NCBI GenBank assembly: GCA_046329575.1
Contig: JAXLUJ010000007.1
Span: forward strand, 1-64,000
Direction of reading: 5' to 3'
Length of the DNA: 64,000 nucleotides
Origin: UBA1941 sp046329575
GTDB lineage: Bacteria; Bacteroidota; Bacteroidia; Chitinophagales; LD1
The position numbers were made by a program, and so were the translations under genes. Under the pieces are notes generated by a model. That model was not told the DNA's origin, did no database searches, and worked only from the letters and a program-made list of their open reading frames with translations. This document shows positions 53,456 through 63,103 of this stretch, piece by piece. Positions within the stretch are counted from its first letter, which is position 1. Each line of letters starts with the position of its first letter.

Positions 53456-54471
53456 TTACCATGTTACCGTAATCTTTCCGGTTGAGCCGCGGCCTTCCAA
53501 AAGAGCGTGTGCTTTTGACAATTCCGTGACGGGGAAAACGCCACCCACATGCGGCTTGAAGACGCCTTCACTATACAGTTGTACCACTTTTTTAAGACAG
53601 TATTGCAGGGCTTCGGGTTTATTTTCGGCTATCCGTAGCATATTGATGCCCATCATCGACTTCGATCCCAGCATGAATTGCACCGGGTGATAAATTCCAA
53701 ATGCCAGCGCTGCGCCGATACGGCTGATGATGTTGCGATCGCTCAGATCGGCCGCGCCAAAGCACAGAATACGCCCGCCGCTGCCCAAGATGCCAAAGCC
53801 TTTTTTACATAGCTGCCGCCCACCGCATCAAATATCACATCCACTCCTTTGCCGCCGGTAATTCGCTTTACTTCATCGGCAAAGTCATGCGTACTGTAAT
53901 TGATGGCGTGATGCGCTCCGGCCTTTTTCAGTAGTTCTACCTTGGAATCGGAACCTGCAGTGGCAAATATTTCGCAGCCGATATGTTTTGCGTATTGCAA
54001 CAAGGCGGTACCTACGCCGCCTGCCGCAGAATGAATCAGCACTTTATCGCCTGGGAAAAGATTGGTAATTACTGCGGCCAAATAGTAAGCCGTGCAATAT
54101 TGTGTAGTTAAAGCGGTGGCCTCGCCAACGGGCATATCGGCCGCAATAATGGCGGCGGCGCGTTCATCGGCTACGGCATATTCGGCATAACCGCCAAAGC
54201 GGGTGAGCGCTGTAACGCGATCGCCTTTTTTGAACCTTGTTGAGGTACCGCCAATGGCTTCAACCGTACCCACAATATCATAACCAATAACCGAAGGCAT
54301 AGGCGGTGCATCCTGATACTGGCCTAACCGCGCCATTACATCGGCAAAGTTGAGCCCAAAGCCTTCTACCTTAACTAAAATTTCACCTTCTGATGGGTTT
54401 GGCATCGGCCGTTCCTGAATGGAAAAGGCCGTTTCGGGCGCGCCGGTCTTCACAAGTACAGCAGCTTTCAT
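53456..54471 (-). CDS. Zinc-type alcohol dehydrogenase-like quinone oxidoreductase, frameshifted
   Basis: NADPH:quinone reductase-type MDR protein, 338 residues when repaired. The first frame (53743-54471) has GEILVKVEGFGLNFADVMAR, the nucleotide loop in HSAAGGVGTALLQYAKHIG and VIFDAVGGSYVKK. The second frame (53456-53788) continues with GSGGRILCFGAADLSDRN and ends LLEGRGSTGKITVTW. They meet at an A6 run (T at 53801-53806 on the plus strand); one added base gives YVKKGFGILGSGG and 339 codons. No zinc-ligand pattern, so it is the QOR-type branch. A sequencing error is more likely than true loss. Confidence 0.87.
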
Positions 54472-54510
54472 CGTTTCGTTTTGGGCGAAAGATAAAAACT
54501 AAGCTGCGGA

Positions 54511-55203
54511 TTATTTGATGTTGTTCATCTTATCAGTAACCGTCTTCACTACATTGATCTGCGCGTCCAAATCGGCCTTGCTTTTTACTTGCATATCCTT
54601 GGCTTTCACAATATTCTCTTCTTCGGTTTTGATTTTGTTCTGCAATTCTTCAATCTGATGCTTGGCCTTCGTAATATTATCTTCAGCCGACTTCTGATCC
54701 TTTACATAGCCATCGAACACCTTCTGAACAGCATTCTGCTTGCTTTTCTCTTTTTCCACTTCGTCTTTCACCGCTTCGCGATACTGACCGGCGGCAAAAT
54801 CATGTATCATTTTGATGGCCGCAGCGCCTTTATCAGGACTAGAAGCTGAAGAAATTATCACATCGCCATCCATCAGCCAGGCGGTGAGCTGAATGCCGTC
54901 GCTGGTTTCCATGGTCTTGGATACCACGGTGAACGGAATAGGAGAAATATTGCGGTTAACGGCGCCGTTCATCAGCACTTCGCCTTTTGCTTCTTCCAAT
55001 TTGCCTTTCGAATCTTTTTTCAATAATTTTTTCCAGGCATCGTTCACATCCTTTAGTTTGGCTTGCGGAATCACAGTAACAAAGGCCGTTTTAGTGCCCA
55101 ACGTCATCTCTTTTTCTACTTCGTCCACTTTAATTTCTTTCTGACCAAAAACGAGCGCAGGAATGGCAAATAGGGCAATAGACAGGAGTTGTTTGTAGTT
55201 CAT
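54511..55203 (-). CDS. Secreted coiled-coil protein
   Basis: Start ATG 55203 (signal MNYKQLLSIALFAIPALVFG, cleavage before QKEIKV); an in-frame Met upstream at 55239 lacks a signal context. The 230-residue protein has a globular N-terminal half (TKTAFVTVIPQAKLKDVNDA, LTAWLMDGDVIISSASSPDK) and a coiled-coil C-terminal half with Lys/Glu heptads (KAKHQIEELQNKIKTEEENI). Many Bacteroidota carry similar periplasmic proteins of unknown function. Divergent from the first tandem gene with 93 bases between start codons. Confidence 0.8.
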   Translation of the reverse strand: MNYKQLLSIALFAIPALVFGQKEIKVDEVEKEMTLGTKTAFVTVIPQAKLKDVNDAWKKLLKKDSKGKLEEAKGEVLMNGAVNRNISPIPFTVVSKTMETSDGIQLTAWLMDGDVIISSASSPDKGAAAIKMIHDFAAGQYREAVKDEVEKEKSKQNAVQKVFDGYVKDQKSAEDNITKAKHQIEELQNKIKTEEENIVKAKDMQVKSKADLDAQINVVKTVTDKMNNIK

Positions 55204-55296
55204 TTTGAGTTTTTTACGAATTGACAAAGGTTGTGCCAAAATTAAGAACTTCTTTTTTTAAAACCTTTTCATCTTTCCTTGCGTAATTTGCTGCAG

Positions 55297-58242
55297 ATGT
55301 TTCGTTCGGCGTTATTCGCATTTTTCTTTTTTTTTTGCCTTTGCACCGCGGCCCAGCGCGATTCTTCTGCATACTACCTGCAACAAATTGCCAATGAAAA
55401 AAGCGAGATCCGCGCAGCATTCCCCATGGCCGATGCCTCTTTTTATGCAACGGCCGATTCGCTGGCGCAATACGCCATCCGCAACCAACAGGCGGAAATG
55501 CTGCCACACCTGATTCAATTTCTTCATACAATCGACGATGTGGCTTCCTTCCGAAATGGCAGTTATAAAGAAGTGTTGCGCTATGGATTTCTGATCTTCG
55601 ACTGGCGGAAGAAAAATACGCTGGGGGCTAACATCCGGATGTATCCGTCGCTGTCGCTTCGCGCATTTTTGTTATTTGCCGATGATACGGCTGCTGTTTC
55701 TTTTTTGAACGAACAAACTGCGGCAAATCCTCAGGAAGTGTTACGTCAGGCCGATTTGTTGAGCGCTCGTCCTTTTGTGAAGCACGCCATTGAAAACGCA
55801 TTGTTGGCTGATCCGGAATATGCCAAACGCTACCTGGTGTTAGATGGGGCGGTAAGTGCGGTGCTGTTGCGGACGAAGCGCAGCGAAGTACAATGGATTG
55901 CAAAAATTTATAACCAGTATGGTTCGCGAACAAGAGCGCTGCTGTTGCTGGATGCTATAGTGAAACAACAACTTCATGTGGCACAAGCCGATTCTATTGG
56001 TAAAAATGAAGACGCGCTTTGGAGTGCACTATCGGCTGAAATGACTACTACTGCGCCATTGGCGCGTTTTTCTATTGAAAATGAAATACAATATCAGGCG
56101 GTGTGGCGGGTGCGCCGATTGAACGAACAGCCGGCCACTACAGTTAAGCTAAATCAAATGAACGCCAACTCGCTTTTCCTGTTAAGCCTGGCTTATAATG
56201 ATGCTTCATCCAACACTTTTAGTCATATAATAATGGCGTTAAAAGCCGCGCAGGGATTGGTTTCCGGCGATTTGATTCAAAACATTTCGCCATCGCGGCT
56301 GGCGGCTTATTTTAAGTTTCTGGAAGATAGCGGTAAACTACCGGATGTGTTGTATAAAATCGCTCCGGCGGAACGCAATAATCTGCTGAATCTTTTGGCG
56401 TTCGACGAAAAAACCGAGAGTCTTCCGGTTTTTCATCCCGAAGTGCACGCTACGGAAGTGATGGAGCCTGTGGTAGTGGTTGAAAAAGCAGAGGAAAGCG
56501 ATGCCGATATAGTAGTTGCACCATTTACACCGGCATTGGCTGAAAGCGAAAAGAAATTATTGCGCTGGAAGAAGAACCTGTTTTCAACCTTGCAAAATCT
56601 ACCGTCGTTGATCGAAGACCCCGATCTGAAGACATTCCTGATGTATGCCGCACTTTATGAGCCTGATGAAGTGTTGAAGAAGGCCGAAGTGTTCAAATCG
56701 AAATTTTGGTGCAAGGATGTTCTTGAGGCGGCCGCGCTGAATGCTCCGGTTTCGGCCAAGCGGTATCTCACCGATCCCCGGCATCCCGTAAGCGTAATTC
56801 TCAATTACAGCGAAAATACGAGTGTGAAAAATTTGCTCAACCTAAGCAATCACCTGGGTTTTATTTCGCGCCCCTTAGTGTTTCTTGATGCGCTGAACCG
56901 TGAGGAAATTACTCTGGACCGCGCCATTTCTATTTCCAGCAATAGCAGTGAATTTCTGCATGAACTCATGCAAATTGCCGGAAGAAAAAACTATCTGGCT
57001 AAGTACAATGTTGATCGCGAATTGAACTACCACGCCCTGCGGTTGGTACGCAACATCAATGATAAAATGGCACTTCCTGAAAGCCAGCGGTTTGCTTCGG
57101 TTGATACCATGCAGGCCGAAACATTGTACTATGTAATGGTATATGGCAGGGAAGAAGTTTTTGCATCCACATTTACCGGCTTGTTTCAGCGGTTCAAAAA
57201 GCAGGCGCTTACTTCGCCCAAAGCCCGCGATCTGGCATCGTTTCCGCATTTCCGTTCGTTCATTGCCCTTTGCACCAATAATCAAAAACTGGAAGACCTG
57301 CTTACGCTTTTCAGCACGGGTGAACAGGAGGCGCTGTGGCATGCCTTTGTAGCCGATCTTCCGGCGCAGGAAAATCCGCTGACCGAAGCTTCGGTAGTTG
57401 CAGAAGTGTTGAATAATTCGAACAACAATTCGGTTTTAACCTCGTTGCAACGCGAGCTGAAATATCAATATGCCCGTGCCGATTCGTTGAAAGATCAGCA
57501 GCAAATAGCGCTTTACGGCATTCTGGTTTCGCTGGCGCGCGAAAAGGCCGTTAACGACCGCTTATGGTTTCGCACCATAGCCAAAAAGTTTAAGCTCAAT
57601 TCGCCGGTTCAACTAAAAGCCGAACAACTTCAAAACAACGATGTGATTGTAGAACGGATGTACTTTTACAATGATGAAGACGGCCGCGATTCGTACGAAA
57701 ATTTCATGGCCTCGTTCCGCGGCAAAAGCGATTGGCAGGTGGAGGAAAACTATAATTACAGCCGGGTAAGCAGCGCTACGGGAAAGCAAATTCAGATTTA
57801 TTCCAACAAACCGGCATTGGAAGAAAGCGGCGATCAGACGATCAGTAAAATTTTTAAGGAAAATAATTTTCGTCCGTCGGTGATCATTCACCGCGGCCAT
57901 AGTTTTCATACTGAAAAAACATTGCAACGCGTTCCGGAATCGGCGAGGCTGGTGATTGTAGGCTCCTGCGGAGGTTTTTATCAGTTGAATGTAGCGCTGC
58001 GCAATGCGCCTGAGGCGCAGTTTATTTCTACCAAACAAATAGGAGTGAAGCAAATCAATGATCCCATCATACTGGCTATAAACGAGGCATTGCGCCAAAA
58101 CAAAACTATCAACTGGAAAAATTTTTGGGAAGAAATGCGGAGCAAGCTGGGAGGGAATTCGTTGTTTTACGACTATGTTCCGCCTCATAAAAATTTAGAA
58201 TCGCTTTTTGTTAGAATGTATTATCAGTTACTTGGCGTATAA
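55297..58242 (+). CDS. Secreted HGH/GSCGG protein 1 (possible clan CD peptidase)
   Basis: A 981-residue exported protein from ATG 55297 (signal MFRSALFAFFFFFCLCTAAQ). It contains two copies of a ~400-residue helical module: PQEVLRQADLLSARPFVKHA and PDEVLKKAEVFKSKFWCKDV open them, and SIENEIQYQAVWRVRRLNEQ matches NVDRELNYHALRLVRNINDK. Only the second copy ends in a catalytic-looking domain: hydrophobic strand, H865-R-G-H868-S, then 22 residues and VIVGSC(891)GGF. Spacing and strands recall the His-Cys dyad of clan CD (caspase, gingipain, CHAT). No family recognised. It directly abuts its paralogue, with no bases between. Confidence 0.75.
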   Translation: MFRSALFAFFFFFCLCTAAQRDSSAYYLQQIANEKSEIRAAFPMADASFYATADSLAQYAIRNQQAEMLPHLIQFLHTIDDVASFRNGSYKEVLRYGFLIFDWRKKNTLGANIRMYPSLSLRAFLLFADDTAAVSFLNEQTAANPQEVLRQADLLSARPFVKHAIENALLADPEYAKRYLVLDGAVSAVLLRTKRSEVQWIAKIYNQYGSRTRALLLLDAIVKQQLHVAQADSIGKNEDALWSALSAEMTTTAPLARFSIENEIQYQAVWRVRRLNEQPATTVKLNQMNANSLFLLSLAYNDASSNTFSHIIMALKAAQGLVSGDLIQNISPSRLAAYFKFLEDSGKLPDVLYKIAPAERNNLLNLLAFDEKTESLPVFHPEVHATEVMEPVVVVEKAEESDADIVVAPFTPALAESEKKLLRWKKNLFSTLQNLPSLIEDPDLKTFLMYAALYEPDEVLKKAEVFKSKFWCKDVLEAAALNAPVSAKRYLTDPRHPVSVILNYSENTSVKNLLNLSNHLGFISRPLVFLDALNREEITLDRAISISSNSSEFLHELMQIAGRKNYLAKYNVDRELNYHALRLVRNINDKMALPESQRFASVDTMQAETLYYVMVYGREEVFASTFTGLFQRFKKQALTSPKARDLASFPHFRSFIALCTNNQKLEDLLTLFSTGEQEALWHAFVADLPAQENPLTEASVVAEVLNNSNNNSVLTSLQRELKYQYARADSLKDQQQIALYGILVSLAREKAVNDRLWFRTIAKKFKLNSPVQLKAEQLQNNDVIVERMYFYNDEDGRDSYENFMASFRGKSDWQVEENYNYSRVSSATGKQIQIYSNKPALEESGDQTISKIFKENNFRPSVIIHRGHSFHTEKTLQRVPESARLVIVGSCGGFYQLNVALRNAPEAQFISTKQIGVKQINDPIILAINEALRQNKTINWKNFWEEMRSKLGGNSLFYDYVPPHKNLESLFVRMYYQLLGV

Positions 58243-60336
58243 ATGAAATTGAAGCCCCTGTTTTTCTTTATCGCGTTCTTCGGCAGCGTATTTCTGGTGA
58301 AGGCCCAGCCCCGCATCGATTTCATAGATGGCGATCAGTTGCGCATTGATAAACTGGATGGCGTGGAAGATGGCCGCGTGGAAACGCACGATTCGGTCAA
58401 TACCAAACTGGCAGGCTACGTTTATTTCACTTTGATTGATTCGATTCAGCGTTACATCAGCAATCAGCAGTTTTCGGATGTAGATCAACGCATTTACCGC
58501 GATTATCTTTTCCGGGTGATGCGCCGGGTTTATGCCGGTAATTATCGCCAGACCGCACGCTTCGAAAAAGTGTTTACTCATTTTCTGGCTGAATTGAAAG
58601 GCATTCGAAAGCAAGCGCTGTGGCCGGTTTTACGGCAAAATCCTTCCCTTTCCGTACAAATGATAGGGCTGATCCGTTATGAGGCCATTGCCGATACATT
58701 TCTAAATGAAGCCGCACAACAAATTCCCGATGAAGTACTGCAGAACTTTCCACAGTACAGCGACAGGCCTTATGCTACGCGCATTGTAGAAGAAGTGACT
58801 GCTATTGCGCCACAGGTTTCTAAAAAATATTTTATACCCACCAGTGCCGTGTATGATGTTTTGAAAAACAGCAACGATACGGCTGTGGTAATTTTCAGAA
58901 AAGTGATTGATTGGTATGGAAAGAAATCGAACGCACAAGTGCTGCTGGCCGATTTGCTGGATGGCAGTATGAGCATTTCCAAGGCCGATTCTATTACCCG
59001 CAACAATGCTGCGTATTTGAAAGCGTTGATGCAGATCCGCATCCGGCGCAATCCGCCTGCGGTGTATTCGGTTGATAAAGAGCTGGAAATTTGTGCGCTT
59101 AAAATGGTGCGCGAAGTGAATGATTTGCACAATGAGAACAACGAAGCGGTTCGTTTTGCGGTGGTAAATTCGCTTAGTGCCGAAGAGCTTTACATGCTTA
59201 TTGTTTACAGCGAAGAAGAAATTTTCACTTCTACCTTCAATGGCATTTATAAAAGATTGATGCTGAAACTTGGCAAACGCAGCGGTTTTGAATTTCTGCG
59301 CAGCATGAACGACCATCGTTTCCGCACCTTTATCAAACAGTGTGCAGCCTATGGAAAACTAGATGGTTTTCTCAATACCATGACGGCGCAACAGCGTCAA
59401 ATCCTGATGGTAAAATTTGCCGCTAATCTCGGAGCGCCTGCCAGTGATATTTCTGAAGCAGTTGAAGTGGCCGATGCTTATACCAGTATCAGTGATTCAG
59501 CCACTCTTCAAATTGTGCAATACACGGTGAAATCGGAACTGGATCAGCACCGCGAAGCTAACAACCGCAAAGGTTTGGCGATATACGGCCTGCTGCAGAA
59601 CTTGTTTTCCGGAAGCGGAATGTTTCGCGAAGATTGGTATGCTAATATTTCCGGTCAATATCAATTGCCTTCTATTGCTACTATTCCTTCCGCCAAACTT
59701 TTTGAGAACAATGGAACATGTGTGTGGTACATGAACTTTTATGATGATGATGATGGCGACTGGTCGTATCGTTCTTTTACGGCCACTTTCCGCGATGCGC
59801 TTTGGAAAGTAGATGAGAGTAATCCATTGTTTGTAAAAATCAATTCAGTAGGCGGCAAACCGGTTGAAATTTATGCCAACAAACCCAAGCAGGAATATGA
59901 AGGTCAGGCCTTTTTGGAAAAGTATTTCGACAGCGCAGGCATAGTGCCCGATGTGTTGGTGCATCGCGGTCACAGTTATTACGCTTCCAAAACCATTGAG
60001 AAAGCTACTTCAGGAACTAAGATCTTTGTATTGGGCTCTTGCGGCGGTTATCACAATCTTTCCAGCATCATTGATCGTTCGCCTGAGGTGAGTATTATTT
60101 CTTCGAAACAAATCGGCGTTTTTCAAGTGAACAATCCGATTGTGAAAGCTTTGGCCGACAACATCCGCGAGGGGAGCACCATTGATTGGCAGAAAATTTG
60201 GAAAGCCGTGGATACCAAATTGAAAGGTACCGAACCTTATGCGCGGTTTCAGGATTACATTCCACCACATAAAAATTTGGGCGCCATTTTTATTCGCGCC
60301 TATAACCGTATTGTAGAAAAAGAAAACGGGAATTAG
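58243..60336 (+). CDS. Secreted HGH/GSCGG protein 2 (possible clan CD peptidase)
   Basis: A 697-residue exported paralogue of the previous gene (signal LKPLFFFIAFFGSVFLVKAQ). It has one copy of the helical module (PDEVLQNFPQYSDRPYATRI, VDKELEICALKMVREVNDLH) and then a domain with DVLVHRGHSYYASKTIEKAT and KIFVLGSCGGYHNL: H574, H577 and C600. The H-to-C distance (23) equals that of protein 1, and STKQIG/SSKQIGVxQ(I/V)N(D/N)P follows in both. The start follows the previous stop with no gap, so they are one unit. Substrate and activity not known. Confidence 0.75.
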   Translation: MKLKPLFFFIAFFGSVFLVKAQPRIDFIDGDQLRIDKLDGVEDGRVETHDSVNTKLAGYVYFTLIDSIQRYISNQQFSDVDQRIYRDYLFRVMRRVYAGNYRQTARFEKVFTHFLAELKGIRKQALWPVLRQNPSLSVQMIGLIRYEAIADTFLNEAAQQIPDEVLQNFPQYSDRPYATRIVEEVTAIAPQVSKKYFIPTSAVYDVLKNSNDTAVVIFRKVIDWYGKKSNAQVLLADLLDGSMSISKADSITRNNAAYLKALMQIRIRRNPPAVYSVDKELEICALKMVREVNDLHNENNEAVRFAVVNSLSAEELYMLIVYSEEEIFTSTFNGIYKRLMLKLGKRSGFEFLRSMNDHRFRTFIKQCAAYGKLDGFLNTMTAQQRQILMVKFAANLGAPASDISEAVEVADAYTSISDSATLQIVQYTVKSELDQHREANNRKGLAIYGLLQNLFSGSGMFREDWYANISGQYQLPSIATIPSAKLFENNGTCVWYMNFYDDDDGDWSYRSFTATFRDALWKVDESNPLFVKINSVGGKPVEIYANKPKQEYEGQAFLEKYFDSAGIVPDVLVHRGHSYYASKTIEKATSGTKIFVLGSCGGYHNLSSIIDRSPEVSIISSKQIGVFQVNNPIVKALADNIREGSTIDWQKIWKAVDTKLKGTEPYARFQDYIPPHKNLGAIFIRAYNRIVEKENGN

Positions 60337-60375
60337 CAGCCAAGCTGGCCTTTTAAAAAGATGTATCTTTCGCCT

Positions 60376-61479
60376 ATGAAAACTTTAACCTCGGCGCTGT
60401 TTATCCTTTGCTACTGGAGCACTTTTGCGCAAACCGATTCTTTTGTTGTTGATGGAACGCCTCGCAGTTTTAATGTACACTTGCCCGCAGGCTACAGCGC
60501 GGCCAATGCCTATCCGCTTATTCTCAATTTGCATGGCTATACTTCAAACGCTTCCGATCAGGAATCGTATTCCCGCATGGATGCCGTGGCCGATACCGCA
60601 AAGTTCATTGTGGTTTATCCCAACGGCCTTTTTGTAAGCGGGCAACGCTATTGGAACGCTTATGGCGTTGGCGCCGATGATGTGAAATTTTTGAGTCAAT
60701 TAATAGATAGTATGGAACGCCGCTATCATGTTGACCCATCGATGGTGTATAGTTGTGGGCTTAGCAATGGCGGCTATATGAGCTATACCCTGGCTTGTGA
60801 GTTAGAAAATCGTTTAGCGGCTGTGGCTGCTGTTGCGGCCACTATATCGCAGCATACCCGCAACAATTGTTTGCTGGAACGCAAAATGCCGGTACTTGAT
60901 ATTCACGGCACAGCCGATCCTATAGTGAATTATACCACCGGTGCCGCCAACACCTTGGGCGTGGAAGCCACGGTTGCGTTCTGGCGCGATACCAATGATT
61001 GCAGCATTCCCGGCGATACGGTGAATGTTCCAAATACGAATACAGGCGACCTTTGCTCCGCACAGCGCATCCATTATCCGAATTGCAGCGCACCCGCCGA
61101 AGTGCTTTTCTTTAAAATTACCAATGGCGGCCATACGTGGCCCGGCGGACTAATCGATATTCCGGCATTTGGAAATACTTGCCGCGATTTCAATGCCAGT
61201 ATTGAAATTTGGAATTTCTTTAAAAAACACAAGCGAACCACCGTTGGAATTGAAAATGCTCCGGTGTTGCCATTTCAGGTTTGGCCAAACCCATCGCAAG
61301 GCGAAGTGCAAGTACAATTCGAAGACCGGCCGCTGCCACTTTCGCTATACGATATTCACGGCCGTTTGCTTTGGCAAAAAACCGACCCGCAACTACGCGA
61401 GCTAATTTCTATCAAACATTTGGACCGCGGATTATATATTCTGAAAGCAGGAAATGCCGAAAAAAGAATAGTGTACTAA
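60376..61479 (+). CDS. Secreted esterase (LpqC/PHB-depolymerase type) with T9SS sorting domain
   Basis: A 367-residue alpha/beta hydrolase from ATG 60376 (signal KTLTSALFILCYWSTFAQ). The lipase/esterase set is complete: nucleophile S130 in GLSNGGYMSYTLA, D in MPVLDIHGTADPIVN and H in TNGGHTWPGGL, which matches the LpqC/feruloyl-esterase branch. The last ~80 residues form a T9SS type A sorting domain (VWPNPSQGEVQVQFEDRPLP ... GLYILKAGNAEKRIVY). Predicted to act outside the cell on ester bonds in polysaccharides or polyesters. A -7 box-like TATCTTTC precedes it. Confidence 0.88.
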   Translation: MKTLTSALFILCYWSTFAQTDSFVVDGTPRSFNVHLPAGYSAANAYPLILNLHGYTSNASDQESYSRMDAVADTAKFIVVYPNGLFVSGQRYWNAYGVGADDVKFLSQLIDSMERRYHVDPSMVYSCGLSNGGYMSYTLACELENRLAAVAAVAATISQHTRNNCLLERKMPVLDIHGTADPIVNYTTGAANTLGVEATVAFWRDTNDCSIPGDTVNVPNTNTGDLCSAQRIHYPNCSAPAEVLFFKITNGGHTWPGGLIDIPAFGNTCRDFNASIEIWNFFKKHKRTTVGIENAPVLPFQVWPNPSQGEVQVQFEDRPLPLSLYDIHGRLLWQKTDPQLRELISIKHLDRGLYILKAGNAEKRIVY

Positions 61480-61544
61480 AGGTTCCATTGCGTCTTTTTT
61501 GTTTTCTGCCCCTACGAAAATCAGCCAAACCAGACCGTTTAACC

Positions 61545-61552
61545 TATATTTG
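61545..61552 (+). promoter_or_regulatory. -7 box of the ctaA promoter
   Basis: TATATTTG fits TAnnTTTG, and the ATG of ctaA begins just 5 bases after it. Transcription would start at or near the first codon, so the message is probably leaderless or starts at a downstream codon. Confidence 0.55.
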
Positions 61553-61557
61553 CCGCA

Positions 61558-62625
61558 ATGGATAAAAGGGTGCGCACCATCATCGGCACATGGCTGGCTA
61601 TAGGCTGTGTGATGGTCTTTTTTCAAGTGATTATTGGCGGGGTTACCCGGCTAACCGGCAGCGGTCTTTCGATAACCAAATGGGATATTGTTACCGGTGT
61701 GATTCCACCGCTAAACCATGAAAAATGGGAAGCGGCGTTTGAACAGTACAAGAACACCCCGCAATATCAGCAAATCAATCAGGATATGCAGTTGAACGAG
61801 TTTCAGTTCATCTATTTCTGGGAATACTTTCACCGGCTTTGGGCGCGCACCATGGGCCTGGTGTTTCTTATTCCATTCCTGTATTTCTATAGTAAGAAAT
61901 GGCTGCCGCGCGATTTGCTTTTCAAACTTGGGATAGTGGTGTTGTGGGGCGGGCTTATCGGACTTCTGGGCTGGATTATGGTAGCCAGCGGGCTCGATAA
62001 ACGGCCTTATGTTGCACCCATCAAACTAACTATCCATCTCACGCCGGCCATGTGTTTGCTGGGTTATTTGGGCTATCTCACCTTGTATGTTTTTTTCGGA
62101 ACGAAAAAGAAAGTAGCTGCACCACCTTCCACCCTAAAAATGATCAAGGCCGTGTTGTTGTTTTTGATAGTGCAATTGTTTTTGGGTGGAATTGTTTCGG
62201 GTATGAAGGCCGGGCTGGCTTTTCCCACTTGGCCTACGATGAACGGCGAATGGGTGCCTGATGTGCTGTTTCATGGCGAAAAAACGCTGGATGGCATTAC
62301 CCAATTCAGTTTTCAGGCCACCTGGGGCCAGGCGCTGATTCAACTTTTGCACCGCAGTGTAGCCTACCTTCTTATTGCCGCTATCTTTTTTTTCTTCTAT
62401 AAAAATTACCGCTTGCAAGGCGATGCGATGTGGAATTGGAGCCTGAAGTTATATCCGGTTACGGTTTGCCTTCAGGCCTTGATTGGAATTATAACAGTTA
62501 CCAATTGCATTGGCCATATTCCGGTATTTTACGGCGTGTTGCATCAGGCAGGCGCCATGTTGTTGCTGATGCACACCATCTTGTTGTGGTTCCAACTTCC
62601 TTCAAAAAATATGGAAAGCGCATAA
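61558..62625 (+). CDS. ctaA: Heme A synthase
   Basis: A 355-residue polytopic membrane protein of the CtaA/COX15 family, which oxidises the heme O methyl group to a formyl, giving heme A for cytochrome c oxidase. About eight transmembrane helices. The family histidines are visible: YFWEYFHRLWARTMGL, KLTIHLTPAMCLLG, IQLLHRSVAYLLIA and YGVLHQAGAMLLLMHT, in the expected helices; N-terminal GGVTRLTGSGLSITKW is a hallmark. No ctaB or cytochrome oxidase gene is in the window. Confidence 0.95.
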   Translation: MDKRVRTIIGTWLAIGCVMVFFQVIIGGVTRLTGSGLSITKWDIVTGVIPPLNHEKWEAAFEQYKNTPQYQQINQDMQLNEFQFIYFWEYFHRLWARTMGLVFLIPFLYFYSKKWLPRDLLFKLGIVVLWGGLIGLLGWIMVASGLDKRPYVAPIKLTIHLTPAMCLLGYLGYLTLYVFFGTKKKVAAPPSTLKMIKAVLLFLIVQLFLGGIVSGMKAGLAFPTWPTMNGEWVPDVLFHGEKTLDGITQFSFQATWGQALIQLLHRSVAYLLIAAIFFFFYKNYRLQGDAMWNWSLKLYPVTVCLQALIGIITVTNCIGHIPVFYGVLHQAGAMLLLMHTILLWFQLPSKNMESA

Positions 62626-62650
62626 GCGCGCATCTTTTAAAAAAACAGCT

Positions 62651-63013
62651 ATGAAAAACGTACTGCTGCTTATCGGCCTGTTGTTTACTGGCTCTGCTTA
62701 TTGCCAAATGAACTTCGAAAAAGTAGGCTCGCTTAAAAATCTTCACGTTACGGTAAAAGTGCTTGGGCCCGAACTCATCGCGGTTGTTCCTGAAAGCGGC
62801 ACCGGTCGCTATTCTGCCGGCATGCTTCCGAAGGAATTGCAGCAGGACGGACTGCCGCTGATCGTGAGGGGTGATGTGGGCAAGATTCCTCCCAATGTGC
62901 GCATGATTGGAACGCCCTTTCGCATTACCTGCATCAAGGTGAGCGCTGCTGATAAAAAGAAATATCATCTTTCGAAAAGGAAGTACAGCGAAAAAGATAT
63001 GGTGCGTCCATAG
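62651..63013 (+). CDS. Small secreted hypothetical protein
   Basis: A 120-residue exported protein: signal peptide MKNVLLLIGLLFTGSAYC, then a soluble domain with strands and a basic C-terminus (KKKYHLSKRKYSEKDMVRP). It contains GPELIAVVPESGTGRYSAGM and PPNVRMIGTPFRITCIKVSA. No known family. It begins 26 bases after ctaA on the same strand and could be read with it. Confidence 0.7.
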   Translation: MKNVLLLIGLLFTGSAYCQMNFEKVGSLKNLHVTVKVLGPELIAVVPESGTGRYSAGMLPKELQQDGLPLIVRGDVGKIPPNVRMIGTPFRITCIKVSAADKKKYHLSKRKYSEKDMVRP

Positions 63014-63103
63014 CAACTGCAGCTAAAAAATTATGAATTAGTGGCCGGAAAGAAGACATCCAATTATTCGTAATTCGTAAATTATAACTTAAAATTAATT
63101 ATG

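Noticed and set aside
53456..53788. A separate small dehydrogenase gene
   Set aside because: It is the C-terminal part of the upstream quinone oxidoreductase; the frames join at a homopolymer.
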